Shown here: piece after piece, positions 1 to 8,256 of the stretch
Numbering within the stretch: the stretch's first letter is position 1
How the letters are laid out: each line of letters begins with the position of its first letter
DNA from: JAJVID01 sp050247435
Lineage (GTDB): Bacteria; Acidobacteriota; Blastocatellia; RBC074
DNA: 64,000 bases
Assembly (NCBI GenBank): GCA_050247435.1
Contig: JBFWUF010000032.1
Coordinates: 1 to 64,000, forward strand
Reading direction: 5' to 3'
Notes under the pieces: model-generated
Told to the model about the DNA's origin: nothing
The model's database searches: none
The model's input: the letters and a program-made list of their open reading frames with translations, nothing else
Translations under genes and position numbers: made by a program

Positions 1-26
1 CAACATTTGTTTGATAAACTCCGCTA

Positions 27-99
27 CGCGTGTCGGTTGAATCTCTGTTGTCATAGTACCAACAGGATTACACAAGTTGCTAACTTGTGCCGACACGCG
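27..99. repeat. Nested palindromic repeat at left edge
   Basis: Outer arms CGCGTGTCGG (27-36) and CCGACACGCG (90-99) are exact reverse complements. Inside lie CTGTTG/CAACAG (45-50/60-65) and the hairpin CAAGTT-GCT-AACTTG around 74-88. It sits where the N-terminal half of the following nuclease gene should be, so it may mark the junction that truncated that gene. Confidence 0.7.
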
Positions 100-622
100 C
101 GTTTACAGAAAGTGTCCAGACATCAGGGCGCTGCTGGAAAAAGATCTGGAGCAGGGCTTGATTGACCGGCTGCAGGCGTTTTTGCTGGAACTCGGCAAGG
201 GCTTCGCGCTCGTCGCCCGGCAGCGGCGCATTACGGTGGGCGGCGATCATTACTACATTGATCTGGTCTTTTACAACTACCTGCTCCGTAGCTTTCTGCT
301 GATTGACCTGAAGACCGGCAAGCTGACGCATCAGGACATCGGACAGATGGATTTTTACGTGCGCTATTTCGAGCAGGAAGAGAAAGCGCCCGGCGACGGC
401 CCGGTCATCGGCCTGATCCTGTGTTCGGACAAGAATGAGGCGATGGTTCGCTACACGCTGCTGGAAGACAGGAACCGGATTTTCGCGTCGAAATACAAAC
501 TCTACCTGCCGACCGAGGAAGAACTGCAACGCGAAATCGGCGCGGCTCGCGCGCAACTCGAAATGGAACGCAGCCTGCGCGGATCAGTCCCGCAATCAAA
601 GAAAACGCGGAAACGAAAATGA
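77..622 (+). CDS. C-terminal fragment of a DUF1016/YhcG-type PD-(D/E)XK nuclease
   Basis: The 181-residue product matches the C-terminal nuclease half of the YhcG/DUF1016 family. D62, D77-L-K79 and Q90 fit the PD-(D/E)XK active site (IDLVF, then IDLKTG, then a conserved GQM). The usual N-terminal DUF1016_N domain (roughly 150-180 residues) is absent. The reading frame opens with a TTG inside a palindromic repeat and the first ten residues look like repeat-derived sequence, so the gene appears 5'-truncated. Its stop overlaps the start of the next kinase (ATGA at 619-622), giving possible translational coupling. Family members are usually restriction- or conflict-associated nucleases; activity without the N-terminal domain is uncertain. 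It could be a pseudogene. Confidence 0.7.
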   Translation: MLTCADTRVYRKCPDIRALLEKDLEQGLIDRLQAFLLELGKGFALVARQRRITVGGDHYYIDLVFYNYLLRSFLLIDLKTGKLTHQDIGQMDFYVRYFEQEEKAPGDGPVIGLILCSDKNEAMVRYTLLEDRNRIFASKYKLYLPTEEELQREIGAARAQLEMERSLRGSVPQSKKTRKRK

Positions 623-3168
623 CCTCTGAACGATGGCGCCACATCGAGGAGTTGTACTACGCCGCGCTCGAAATTGCCGAGCCTGAGCGCGGCGTGTTTC
701 TCGCCCAGGCCTGCGGCGCGGATGAAGAATTGCGCCGCGAGGTGGAGTCGCTGCTCGCCGCGCACGATCGCGCAGGCAGCTTCATCGCGGAAAACGCCCT
801 GGCGGATCACGCCGAACGTATCGCCGTTCAACCTTCCGCCGAAGACCAACCCACGGCGATGCTGCCAAATCCCCTGATCAACCCTTTGGCCGATTCAGCG
901 CAGCGCGCCATCAATCAGTACCGAATCATTTCACTGCTCGGCAAGGGTGGGATGGGCGAAGTCTGGCTGGCCGAAGACACGCGGTTGAAACGCAAGGTCG
1001 CGCTGAAACTGTTGCCCGCCGAATTCACCAACGACGCCGACCGGTTGCGCCGCTTCGAGCAGGAGGCGCTGGCGATTTCGGCGCTCAATCATCCGAACAT
1101 CATCACCATCCACGAAATTGGCGAAAGCGACGCTGGGCGCTTCATCGTGATGGAACTGGTCTCCGGGCAAACGCTGCGGGCGATTGCGGCGGAGCCTGTA
1201 GCGCTCGACTCATTGATCGCCTGGGGCGTTCAGCTTGCCAAAGCCTTGCAGGTCGCCCATGCGGCTGGCATCACCCACCGCGACATCAAACCCGACAACA
1301 TCATGTTGCGCGACGACGGCTACGTGAAGATTCTCGATTTCGGTCTCGCGCGATTGATGCCTACGACGGCGACTGATTCCGAAGCCGCCACGCTGATGCG
1401 GCAGACGACGCCCGGCGCGTTGCTCGGCACAGTGGCTTATATGTCGCCGGAGCAGACGCGCGGAGAAACCGTGACGCACGCGAGCGACATCTTCTCGCTC
1501 GGCATCGTATTTTACGAACTGGCGGCTGGGCGGCATCCATTCAAAGCCGACTCGCTGGTCGGCATGCTGCATTCGATCAACTCGCAATCGCCGGAGCCTC
1601 CCGCGCGGCTTAATCCGGACATTCCCGGCGCGCTCGAATCGCTGATCCTGCGGATGCTGGAGAAAGAAGGGCGATTGAGGCCAACAGCAGCCGAAGTGGA
1701 TCAAGCCCTGAGTGAATCCGCCCAGGCTGCTGATTCCGATTCCACGACGCGCCGGCAGCAGTCGGCGCTCTATGCGCCTGAAGCGACAGCAGCGCCTTCC
1801 ATCGCGGTCTTACCTTTTGCCAACATCAGCAACGATCCCGACAACGAGTACTTCTGCGACGGGCTGGCCGAAGAGTTGCTCAACGCGCTCTCGAAGATCG
1901 AAGCCCTGCGGGTCGCCGCCCGCACTTCGGCGTTTTCGTTCAAAGGCAAAGAGACCGACATCCGCGAGATCGGACAGAAGCTGAATGTCGGCGCTGTGCT
2001 CGAAGGCAGCGTGCGCAAGGCGGGCAACCGGCTGCGCATCACGGCGCAACTCGTCAACGTGGCGGACGGCTATCATCTGTGGTCGGAACGTTACGACCGC
2101 GAGCTGCAGGACATCTTCGACATTCAGGACGAGATAACGCTTGCGATTGTGGATGCGTTGAAAGTGAAGCTGCTGGGCGCGGAGAAGGCGGCGGTGACGA
2201 AGCGGTACACCGACAATACCGAGGCGTATCAGCTTTACCTGCAGGGGCGATTTCATTTCAGCAAATGGACGGAAGAGGGCTTCAGGAAAGCCATCAAATG
2301 CTATGAGCAGGCGCTGGCCCACGAGCCGAACTATGCGCCGGCGTTCGGCGGACTGGCCTATTGCTACTATTGTCTTTGGTGGTTCGGTCATCTTCCCCCT
2401 GCGGAAAGCGAACCTAAAGCGCGTGAGGCGATAACGAAAGCCCTGGCCCTTGATCCCGCGCTGGCCGAAGCCCAACTTACTCTGGCGAATATAAAGTTCT
2501 ATTTCGAGCGTGACTGGCCAGGAGCAGAGCGCAAATTCAAGCAAGCTCTCGAACTGAGTCCTAATTCCGCGGAAGCGACTTCACAGTATGGACTATTCCT
2601 GGGGGTGATGGGCCGGCAGGCGGAAGCGGTCGCTCAAGGGATGCGCGCCCTGGAGCTTGACCCGCTTTCGCTTGTCACAAACATCATTGTCGGTTGGATT
2701 TTCTGGACTGTCGGCCAGGCCGATCAAATGCTTGCGCAAGGCCGCAAGCTCATTGAACTCGAACCGAATTTCTTTGGCGGGCATACTCTTCTGGGAGTGG
2801 GGTACTGGATTTTGGGAGATTATGAACAGGCGATCTCTCACTTACAAAAGGCAGTGAATCTCGGTGACAGGCGGGCCTTATCATCCTTGGGTTGTTTTTA
2901 TGGAATTGTTGGCGAGCAGGACAGGGCGCGGCAAACGCTCGAAGAGTTGCAGGCATTGAGCGCGCAACGCTACGTGCAACGTTATGACCTCGCCATCGTC
3001 CATGCGGGGCTGGGCGAGATGGATCGAGCCTTTGAATTGCTGGAACAGGCTTATGAACAGCGCGAGGGAATTCTGGTTTTTCTCAAACAGGTTGCCCTAC
3101 GCATTCCGGGACTCAACGCCGACCCGCGCTTGGCTGATCTGATGCGTCGCATTGGGTTGCCGGAGTGA
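619..3168 (+). CDS. Ser/Thr protein kinase with TolB-like and TPR C-terminal region
   Basis: An 849-residue Hanks-type kinase. Residues 1-80 form a short helical N-terminal region that is also present in the second kinase of this window. The kinase domain runs about 100-370, with glycine loop GKGGMGEVW near 108, catalytic HRDIKPDN at about 220 and DFG at about 240. After a short linker, residues 395-530 are a TolB-like domain of the type found in adenylate cyclase/TPR proteins (IAVLPFANIS, GAVLEGSVRK). Residues about 530-845 are TPR repeats. I see no clear membrane segment, so it is probably cytoplasmic. It likely phosphorylates regulatory partners recruited through the TPRs; the signal is unknown. 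The start ATG overlaps the stop of the upstream nuclease fragment. Confidence 0.9.
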   Translation: MTSERWRHIEELYYAALEIAEPERGVFLAQACGADEELRREVESLLAAHDRAGSFIAENALADHAERIAVQPSAEDQPTAMLPNPLINPLADSAQRAINQYRIISLLGKGGMGEVWLAEDTRLKRKVALKLLPAEFTNDADRLRRFEQEALAISALNHPNIITIHEIGESDAGRFIVMELVSGQTLRAIAAEPVALDSLIAWGVQLAKALQVAHAAGITHRDIKPDNIMLRDDGYVKILDFGLARLMPTTATDSEAATLMRQTTPGALLGTVAYMSPEQTRGETVTHASDIFSLGIVFYELAAGRHPFKADSLVGMLHSINSQSPEPPARLNPDIPGALESLILRMLEKEGRLRPTAAEVDQALSESAQAADSDSTTRRQQSALYAPEATAAPSIAVLPFANISNDPDNEYFCDGLAEELLNALSKIEALRVAARTSAFSFKGKETDIREIGQKLNVGAVLEGSVRKAGNRLRITAQLVNVADGYHLWSERYDRELQDIFDIQDEITLAIVDALKVKLLGAEKAAVTKRYTDNTEAYQLYLQGRFHFSKWTEEGFRKAIKCYEQALAHEPNYAPAFGGLAYCYYCLWWFGHLPPAESEPKAREAITKALALDPALAEAQLTLANIKFYFERDWPGAERKFKQALELSPNSAEATSQYGLFLGVMGRQAEAVAQGMRALELDPLSLVTNIIVGWIFWTVGQADQMLAQGRKLIELEPNFFGGHTLLGVGYWILGDYEQAISHLQKAVNLGDRRALSSLGCFYGIVGEQDRARQTLEELQALSAQRYVQRYDLAIVHAGLGEMDRAFELLEQAYEQREGILVFLKQVALRIPGLNADPRLADLMRRIGLPE

Positions 3169-3261
3169 AAGTGGTTGGATTCACGCCAATCCGCAGCCAG
3201 ATGCGGATTGTCTCGCTGTTTGTGGTGCTATACTCTGATCGCTTTCGGAGCGAGGACAGCT

Positions 3262-3552
3262 ATGAACTTCAATGAAGCGTTCAGCGGCAAACGTGAAGGG
3301 GTCTTGCGCATTGCGGCGCGGCACGGCGCGCGCAACGTGCGCATCTTCGGCTCAGTCGCGCGCGGCGAAGCGGATAGCGATAGCGATCTGGACGTGCTGG
3401 TGGATTTGGAGCCGGGACGGAGCTTATTCGACCTCGGCGGGCTGTTGATGGAATTGCAGGAATTCCTGGGCTGCCGCGTGGATGTGGTTACTGAGCCGGG
3501 CTTGCGACCGCGCATCCGAGAACGCGTGTTGCGTGAGGCTGTGCCGCTATGA
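3262..3552 (+). CDS. mntA: MntA-type minimal nucleotidyltransferase (antitoxin)
   Basis: A 96-residue MNT-fold nucleotidyltransferase. The hallmark GS-x-ARG at 30-35 is followed by SDLD at 41-44 and D48, giving the catalytic acidic triad. The ATG at 3262 is preferred because the frame further upstream has no domain content. Its stop overlaps the start of the HEPN gene (ATGA at 3549-3552), the usual arrangement of MntA/HepT modules. In characterised pairs MntA AMPylates HepT on the tyrosine of its RX4HXY motif and so neutralises it. That the pair works this way here is inferred from motif conservation in both partners. Confidence 0.88.
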   Translation: MNFNEAFSGKREGVLRIAARHGARNVRIFGSVARGEADSDSDLDVLVDLEPGRSLFDLGGLLMELQEFLGCRVDVVTEPGLRPRIRERVLREAVPL

Positions 3553-3878
3553 GAGACGACCGCGAGCGGCTGCTCGACATTCAAGAAGCCATTGAACGGA
3601 TCGAGCGGTATGCCGCGCAGGGGCGCGAGACCTTCGAGCAAGACGAACTGATTCAGACCTGGATTCTTCATCACCTGCAAATTCTTTGTGAAGCGGCGCG
3701 CGCCATCTCAGCCGAATTCAAACAGCAACATCCTGAAGTAGCTTGGCCGCAGATCGCGGGGATGCGGAATATTCTTGTGCATCATTATTTTGGCATTGAT
3801 CTGAATGTAGTCTGGGCTGTGGCCGAGCGTGATATGCCTGCTCCCAAACAACAAGTCGCCGCCTTGCTTGGCGTCTGA
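3549..3878 (+). CDS. hepT: HepT-like HEPN ribonuclease toxin
   Basis: A 109-residue all-helical HEPN protein (DUF86/HepT family). The RNase motif RX4HXY is intact: R73, H78, Y80 in the stretch RNILVHHY. Y80 is the residue expected to be AMPylated by MntA. Four-base overlap with the upstream nucleotidyltransferase indicates co-translation. HepT toxins cleave RNA and inhibit growth; the module may act in plasmid or phage conflict or simply persist as a chromosomal toxin-antitoxin unit. Length is typical of the family. Confidence 0.88.
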   Translation: MRDDRERLLDIQEAIERIERYAAQGRETFEQDELIQTWILHHLQILCEAARAISAEFKQQHPEVAWPQIAGMRNILVHHYFGIDLNVVWAVAERDMPAPKQQVAALLGV

Positions 3879-3904
3879 CCATTGGCGGCTGGTCTCATTT
3901 GAAG

Positions 3905-5131
3905 ATGAAGAAGATCCTGCTCGTTACTGTCATTGCCGGGCTGCTGTGTTTCGCGCAGCGCTCTGAATCCTCTTCCGCCAGGACGGAGACCAGAGACATC
4001 GTCGAGAGCATCGAGCGCGTCAAGCTGCATGATGGCCGCAATGGCGACCCGACCTGGTTCATTCCGCGAGTCGCGATGATTCCGGAGAAGACCGGCGCAA
4101 GAGCGCTGATGGTTTTGCAGACCATCTCCGGCTCGGACTATTACGGCCCCATCCACTGGCGCGAATCAACCAACAACGGGCAGACGTGGAGCGAGCCGCG
4201 TCCGATTCCCGGTTTCGGTCGCCGCCCGTTCAACGGCGACATCGAAGAAGCCGTCAGCGATGTCGTTCCGCAGTATCACACGAAGACGAAGCGGATGATC
4301 GCGCTCGGCGAAATCATCTACTACCGCGGTGGCAGATATTTTCCCGAACAGCCGCCGCGCTATCCGGTCTACCTGACGCGCGATGCGAGAGGCGTCTGGT
4401 CTGATCGCAAGAAGCTGGAATGGGACGACCCGCGCGGCGGCGCGATTTATTCGGCAGGCTCTTCGCAATATCTGGTTTTGAAAAATGGAGACCTGCTCAT
4501 CCCCATCTGCTTCCGGTCGAAAGAGCGGACGGATTACGGCGTCACGACGCTGCTCTGTTCATTCGACGGCCACACGATCAAAGTCAAACAAGCCGGCAGC
4601 GAACTCAACAACCCGGTCAAACGCGGATTGCTTGAACCGCAACTGACTTACTTCGGCGCCCGCTACCTGCTCACGATCCGCGCTGAAGACGGCTACGGCT
4701 ACGTGAGCAGTTCGACGGACGGGTTGCAGTGGTCGAAGCCCGCAAGCTGGAAGTGGGATGACGGTGAGCCATTGGCGATGTCAACGACGCAGCAGCATTG
4801 GCTGACGCATTCCGATGGGCTTTATCTGGCTTACACGCGCAAGGCTGAAGAGAACGTCAACGTGATGCGATGGCGCGCGCCGCTTTATCTGGCTCAGGTT
4901 GATCCGGCGACGTTGCGGCTTGTGCGGTCAACGGAGCGAGTCGTCTTTTCGCTCATCGGCGACGGCGTCAACGATCCAACGAACGTCGCGCATTACGGCA
5001 ACTTCCACGTCACGAACGCAGGCGCGCGGGAAACGTGGATCACCTGCGGCGAAGTGATCCCGGCGAATTTTCGCGGCGATCTGTGGCTGGCGCGCGTGAA
5101 ATGGCGGACGCCTAATCGTCTGATGAAGTGA
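3905..5131 (+). CDS. Secreted sialidase-fold (BNR/Asp-box) protein
   Basis: About 408 residues with an N-terminal signal peptide (MKKILLVTVIAGLLCF). At least two Asp-box-like turns are visible: STNNGQTW near residue 88 and SSTDGLQW near 268. These are typical of six-bladed sialidase/exo-alpha-sialidase propellers. The catalytic Arg triad cannot be confirmed by eye, so the substrate is unknown; it could be a glycoside hydrolase or a non-enzymatic BNR protein. An in-frame TTG six bases upstream (3899) is an alternative start; no strong Shine-Dalgarno supports either. The 3' end overlaps the convergent NTF2-like gene by about 20 bases. Confidence 0.72.
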   Translation: MKKILLVTVIAGLLCFAQRSESSSARTETRDIVESIERVKLHDGRNGDPTWFIPRVAMIPEKTGARALMVLQTISGSDYYGPIHWRESTNNGQTWSEPRPIPGFGRRPFNGDIEEAVSDVVPQYHTKTKRMIALGEIIYYRGGRYFPEQPPRYPVYLTRDARGVWSDRKKLEWDDPRGGAIYSAGSSQYLVLKNGDLLIPICFRSKERTDYGVTTLLCSFDGHTIKVKQAGSELNNPVKRGLLEPQLTYFGARYLLTIRAEDGYGYVSSSTDGLQWSKPASWKWDDGEPLAMSTTQQHWLTHSDGLYLAYTRKAEENVNVMRWRAPLYLAQVDPATLRLVRSTERVVFSLIGDGVNDPTNVAHYGNFHVTNAGARETWITCGEVIPANFRGDLWLARVKWRTPNRLMK

Positions 5132-5513
5132 GCTGGCGTTGGTAGTCGGCGCTATCGAAATGGCCGCGTGAACTGGCGATCAATCCATCCGCGTCCATCT
5201 GCCAGACTTCGTAGCCGCTGATGCGCACGGCGCGGCCTGTCCCGCCCGGCCCGGTGTTCGTTCCCGTCAGCGTCCAGTGATAAATGATCCTATCTTCCTG
5301 AAAGACCAGATCGTCAAAGAAGACCTGCAAGTCGGGGAAGGCGGTCATGAATCCTTGCGCCACAGAAGTGATGGCTTCACGCCCGATGGCTGGCGCGTCA
5401 TCATTGACGCTGAGCGAACCGGCTTCCGCAAAGAACGCAGCGACGCTGGCTGCATTCTGGCTGCGCCATGCGGAGGTGTAGTCTTCGGCAAATTTGCGCA
5501 TTCCGTGTTCCAT
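5112..5513 (-). CDS. SnoaL/NTF2-like protein
   Basis: A 133-residue cone-fold protein of the SnoaL-like polyketide cyclase/ester cyclase type, with the sequence pattern of an N-terminal helix pair followed by strands (FDDLVFQEDRIIYHWTLTG). Such folds act as small hydrolases, isomerases or ligand-binding proteins; no catalytic assignment is possible from sequence alone. An AGGAG lies just upstream of the ATG. It lies 11 bases downstream of the MOSC gene and is probably co-transcribed with it. Confidence 0.78.
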   Translation of the reverse strand: MEHGMRKFAEDYTSAWRSQNAASVAAFFAEAGSLSVNDDAPAIGREAITSVAQGFMTAFPDLQVFFDDLVFQEDRIIYHWTLTGTNTGPGGTGRAVRISGYEVWQMDADGLIASSRGHFDSADYQRQLTSSDD

Positions 5514-5524
5514 GGAAACTCCTG

Positions 5525-6418
5525 TTAGCTGAGCATCACGCGGTCGCCAGTGCGGATTGTCCCCTCGGCCTCAATCACGGCGTATGCGCCCGCGCAGGGG
5601 AGCCGCCCCAAGCCAGCGACTTGAATCCGATTATGCTGGACGAGCGCGCGGAGCCCCCCCGCGTCCTGTGGTAATTCGTCCTGGGCGAGCGTCGTTATCA
5701 CGCAGCGCGGATCGGGCAGGGCGACGCTCAATCGCACGCCATCCCCGATCACCAGTTCGCGTCCGACCCAGTCATTCTCGACGAACCCGGCTTCCGTCGT
5801 GGCGACGATCACATTCATCCGAAACCGCCGCTCGTCGAAGCGGGATTGCGGTTGCAGCGTGTTCAGCCGTTCAAGCGTGGACGTGGTCAGCACAGTCAGC
5901 GGGAACGCGTCGAAGAATGAACCGACGGGCACAGGGGAAGGCATACCAAGCTCGGCGAAAAGGGCCGAGCCGAGTTTCTGTTCGACGACCTTTCCGCGTT
6001 GATCTGGCGGACTCGCGCCTTCTACATCAGGATAATACTGGTCAATGGTGTAATCCTCCGGCGCGGTTCGCGACAACGTAACATTGCGCCCAAAATACGT
6101 TGACAGCGCGCGGTCGCAGTCGCTGGAATCGCTGGTTACCGTCGCGCCGTCCGGCAGCGTGATCCGCGCCGGCGGCAGTTCGCGGCCCTCTTGCGGCGGC
6201 TCGACAAAAACCGCTTGACAGTTCAACAGGCCGGGATAGAACCGCGCGCTTTTCGCGCTGACCACTTTGCCTGTGTTCGCTTCGATGAGCGCATAAGCGC
6301 GGTCGCCCACCATGCCTCGCCTCGTGAGTTCGGCCTGCTCGATCCGTTCGCCCCGCATTGATTTGACCGGGAAGCGCCACAGCCCTGCCACGGAGCCGGC
6401 GATTTCATTTGTTGTCAT
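5525..6418 (-). CDS. MOSC domain protein (YcbX/mARC-like)
   Basis: A 297-residue protein with an N-terminal MOSC beta-barrel (VAGLWRFPVKSMRGE at the start, typical of YcbX and mARC) and a C-terminal MOSC domain. The C-terminal domain carries the conserved PDPRC segment whose cysteine binds the molybdenum cofactor in this family. YcbX-type proteins reduce N-hydroxylated compounds with an electron-transfer partner. No fused 2Fe-2S ferredoxin domain is present, so an external electron donor is needed. A MogA/MoaB homologue near 62.4 kb is consistent with Moco synthesis in this organism. Confidence 0.88.
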   Translation of the reverse strand: MTTNEIAGSVAGLWRFPVKSMRGERIEQAELTRRGMVGDRAYALIEANTGKVVSAKSARFYPGLLNCQAVFVEPPQEGRELPPARITLPDGATVTSDSSDCDRALSTYFGRNVTLSRTAPEDYTIDQYYPDVEGASPPDQRGKVVEQKLGSALFAELGMPSPVPVGSFFDAFPLTVLTTSTLERLNTLQPQSRFDERRFRMNVIVATTEAGFVENDWVGRELVIGDGVRLSVALPDPRCVITTLAQDELPQDAGGLRALVQHNRIQVAGLGRLPCAGAYAVIEAEGTIRTGDRVMLS

Positions 6419-6437
6419 GTGTCCCTCCCCAGAAAAT

Positions 6438-6509
6438 GTAGCGCAACCACCCCTGGTTGCGCGGTTCCCGGCTAAAGACGAGTTAGGGAAGCAGGGCTGG
6501 TTGCGCTAC
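6438..6509. repeat. Inverted repeat between MOSC and LCAT-like genes
   Basis: Arms of 18 bases (6438-6455 and 6492-6509, GTAGCGCAACCA.. against its complement) match with one mismatch. The left arm also folds on itself (GCGCAACC...GGTTGCGC). It lies upstream of the MOSC start and downstream of the LCAT-like stop. There is no T-run, so it is a repeat element rather than an obvious terminator. Confidence 0.75.
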
Positions 6510-6600
6510 GCTCGCTGACGATTTTCATCCTTTCAGGGCGTCGCAGAGCGCACCCAGGCGCGGGAAACTTCTGATTTTGGCGCCGCGACGCAGGGAGAAC

Positions 6601-8214
6601 TCAGTACCTGTTTCCCAACAACAACGTCAGCAGATTATCCATCATTGTTGGATTGATTGGCAGGTCGCCGTGCCCTTCGCATCCGAAGAGCGTGTGCGCG
6701 GGCGGCTGTTTCATCGCGCGCGTGATGGCTCCGTTGGCTTCCGGCGATTCGAGGTCGAACGTGAGTCCGAACAGGCTCTGGCGCGTGACTCGTCCGTCGC
6801 CGGGGATGAACATTTTTCCGAAGGCTTCTTTGCGCAATTTGCGCGGGATGTGGCGTGGGTAGAAGAGCGTTTTCGTTTCGCCTTTGACATCCACGATCAA
6901 CGCTCCGGCCAGCGTCGGCTCGCAATCGCCGCCCACAAGGTGCAATCGCAGCTCTTCGGGCGAAGTGTCGCTTGCGTCCAGAGCCTGATGAAATTCAGCG
7001 GCGCGCTTCAACACCGCTCGCAGATAGTTCGCGCGCAGAGCCAGCGTCTTTTCCGCTTCGGCTCTGCCTTCGCCTTCTCCGAACTTCTTGATCGAAGACT
7101 TCAACTCACGGTTTACCAGTTCAGAGTTGAACGCCGCCGACCATCGGTAACGCTCCCACGTCTTGGCGTCGAAAATATCTAACTTGATCGGCGCGAGTTT
7201 CGCGTCATAAAACCGCGCTGCCTGATTGCGGGGCAGCAGTTGGTAAACCGAAGGCGCAGTGAAAATCATCGAGCGCCCCAGGCTTCTAAACAGGTTGATG
7301 CGCGGCTTGTCAGCTTCAGTTATCGAATAGCCGTAGATCAACGAACGCAGCGCGTCCATCGAGCCTGCGTTCGGAGTTCCGAACAGGATCAGGCGACCGA
7401 TGCTTTGCGCGCCACGCCAATCGGGCTGCGGATGTTCGCCGCCGAGCACATCGAGGTCACCATACATCGCGAAATAGCGCGCGATGAGGCCGCCCATCGA
7501 ATGCGCGATGATGTCGAAACGCAGGTCGGGCTTATTCGTTCGCCGCTTGATTTCAGCGATCTTCCCGGCCAGCTTGCGCGCTGATTCGACATTGTCGCGC
7601 CGCCAGTCGTAAGCGAACAGGTAGTAGGTGTCGCGGTCGCCATCAGGCGGAGGGGCGTCAATGTCGCCCCGACGATAACCGCCATGCTTTTCGAGCGCAT
7701 CAAGCAATGCCCCATAAACGCCGATTTCAGGGATGAATTTGACGAGTTGCGCCGATTCGATCACGCGCGGCGAGGTAATATCATCACGGTTTTCAGAAAG
7801 AGTCGTTGATGTAATCGGCAACGCCAGAGCTTCTTTGTCTTTCGGAAAAAGCTCCGGCCACAGCTTCTCGCCGGTCTTCTGATTGACCAGTTCGGAACCT
7901 GTGATGCCGGGGATAATGATGATTGGTGGTTTGCCCGTCTGTTTTGTTATTTGTGGAGAAGGGAAGATGCGGGGCAGATCGGGTTTGCTCGCTTTGAGCA
8001 GGCAGGCGTTCGTCGCAATGAGCGCGAGCAGCGCCAGCGCGGATAAGAAACCTCTGCGTGATCTCTGCACATTGAATGTCCGACAAGCTGCCAGCTTGTC
8101 GTCGCTTCGGATAAAGACTGATTTCCTTCCAGACAGCGAGTTATGGAAGTCTACGACAAGCTGGCAGCTTGTCGGACACCGTTGCGGCTCGGCGGTGAAA
8201 TAGGCTCTCGACAT
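6601..8214 (-). CDS. LCAT/phospholipase-like alpha/beta hydrolase, exported
   Basis: A lecithin:cholesterol acyltransferase family (PF02450-like) hydrolase of about 537 residues. Visible features are PGITGSELV after the leader, YDWRRD, and the nucleophile elbow AHSMGG. A hydrophobic segment (FLSALALLALIATNAC) forms a signal or lipoprotein-like leader about 60 residues into the frame. The ATG at 8214 has GGAG six bases upstream; an ATG at 8220 and a GTG at 8070 right before the leader are alternatives. The sequence between start and leader is a 102-base inverted repeat read in frame, so the natural start is uncertain. The enzyme probably hydrolyses or transacylates lipids in the envelope. Confidence 0.82.
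   Translation of the reverse strand: MSRAYFTAEPQRCPTSCQLVVDFHNSLSGRKSVFIRSDDKLAACRTFNVQRSRRGFLSALALLALIATNACLLKASKPDLPRIFPSPQITKQTGKPPIIIIPGITGSELVNQKTGEKLWPELFPKDKEALALPITSTTLSENRDDITSPRVIESAQLVKFIPEIGVYGALLDALEKHGGYRRGDIDAPPPDGDRDTYYLFAYDWRRDNVESARKLAGKIAEIKRRTNKPDLRFDIIAHSMGGLIARYFAMYGDLDVLGGEHPQPDWRGAQSIGRLILFGTPNAGSMDALRSLIYGYSITEADKPRINLFRSLGRSMIFTAPSVYQLLPRNQAARFYDAKLAPIKLDIFDAKTWERYRWSAAFNSELVNRELKSSIKKFGEGEGRAEAEKTLALRANYLRAVLKRAAEFHQALDASDTSPEELRLHLVGGDCEPTLAGALIVDVKGETKTLFYPRHIPRKLRKEAFGKMFIPGDGRVTRQSLFGLTFDLESPEANGAITRAMKQPPAHTLFGCEGHGDLPINPTMMDNLLTLLLGNRY
8077..8178. repeat. Inverted repeat inside the 5' end of the LCAT-like gene
   Basis: Two exact 26-base arms (8077-8102 and 8153-8178) are reverse complements, and each arm is itself largely palindromic (GACAAGCTG/CAGCTTGTC). 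The spacer is 50 bases. It resembles the ACAAGTTGCTAACTTGT hairpin at the left edge of the window. The repeat is read in frame between a good ribosome binding site and the signal peptide. Confidence 0.85.
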
Positions 8215-8256
8215 TCTCATCTCCGATTCACAAAGTAAGTAATTTCGGTGGGCTGT

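Noticed and set aside
6577..7182. Plus-strand open frame opposite the LCAT-like gene
   Set aside because: The minus strand encodes conserved hydrolase sequence here; the plus frame is a shadow.
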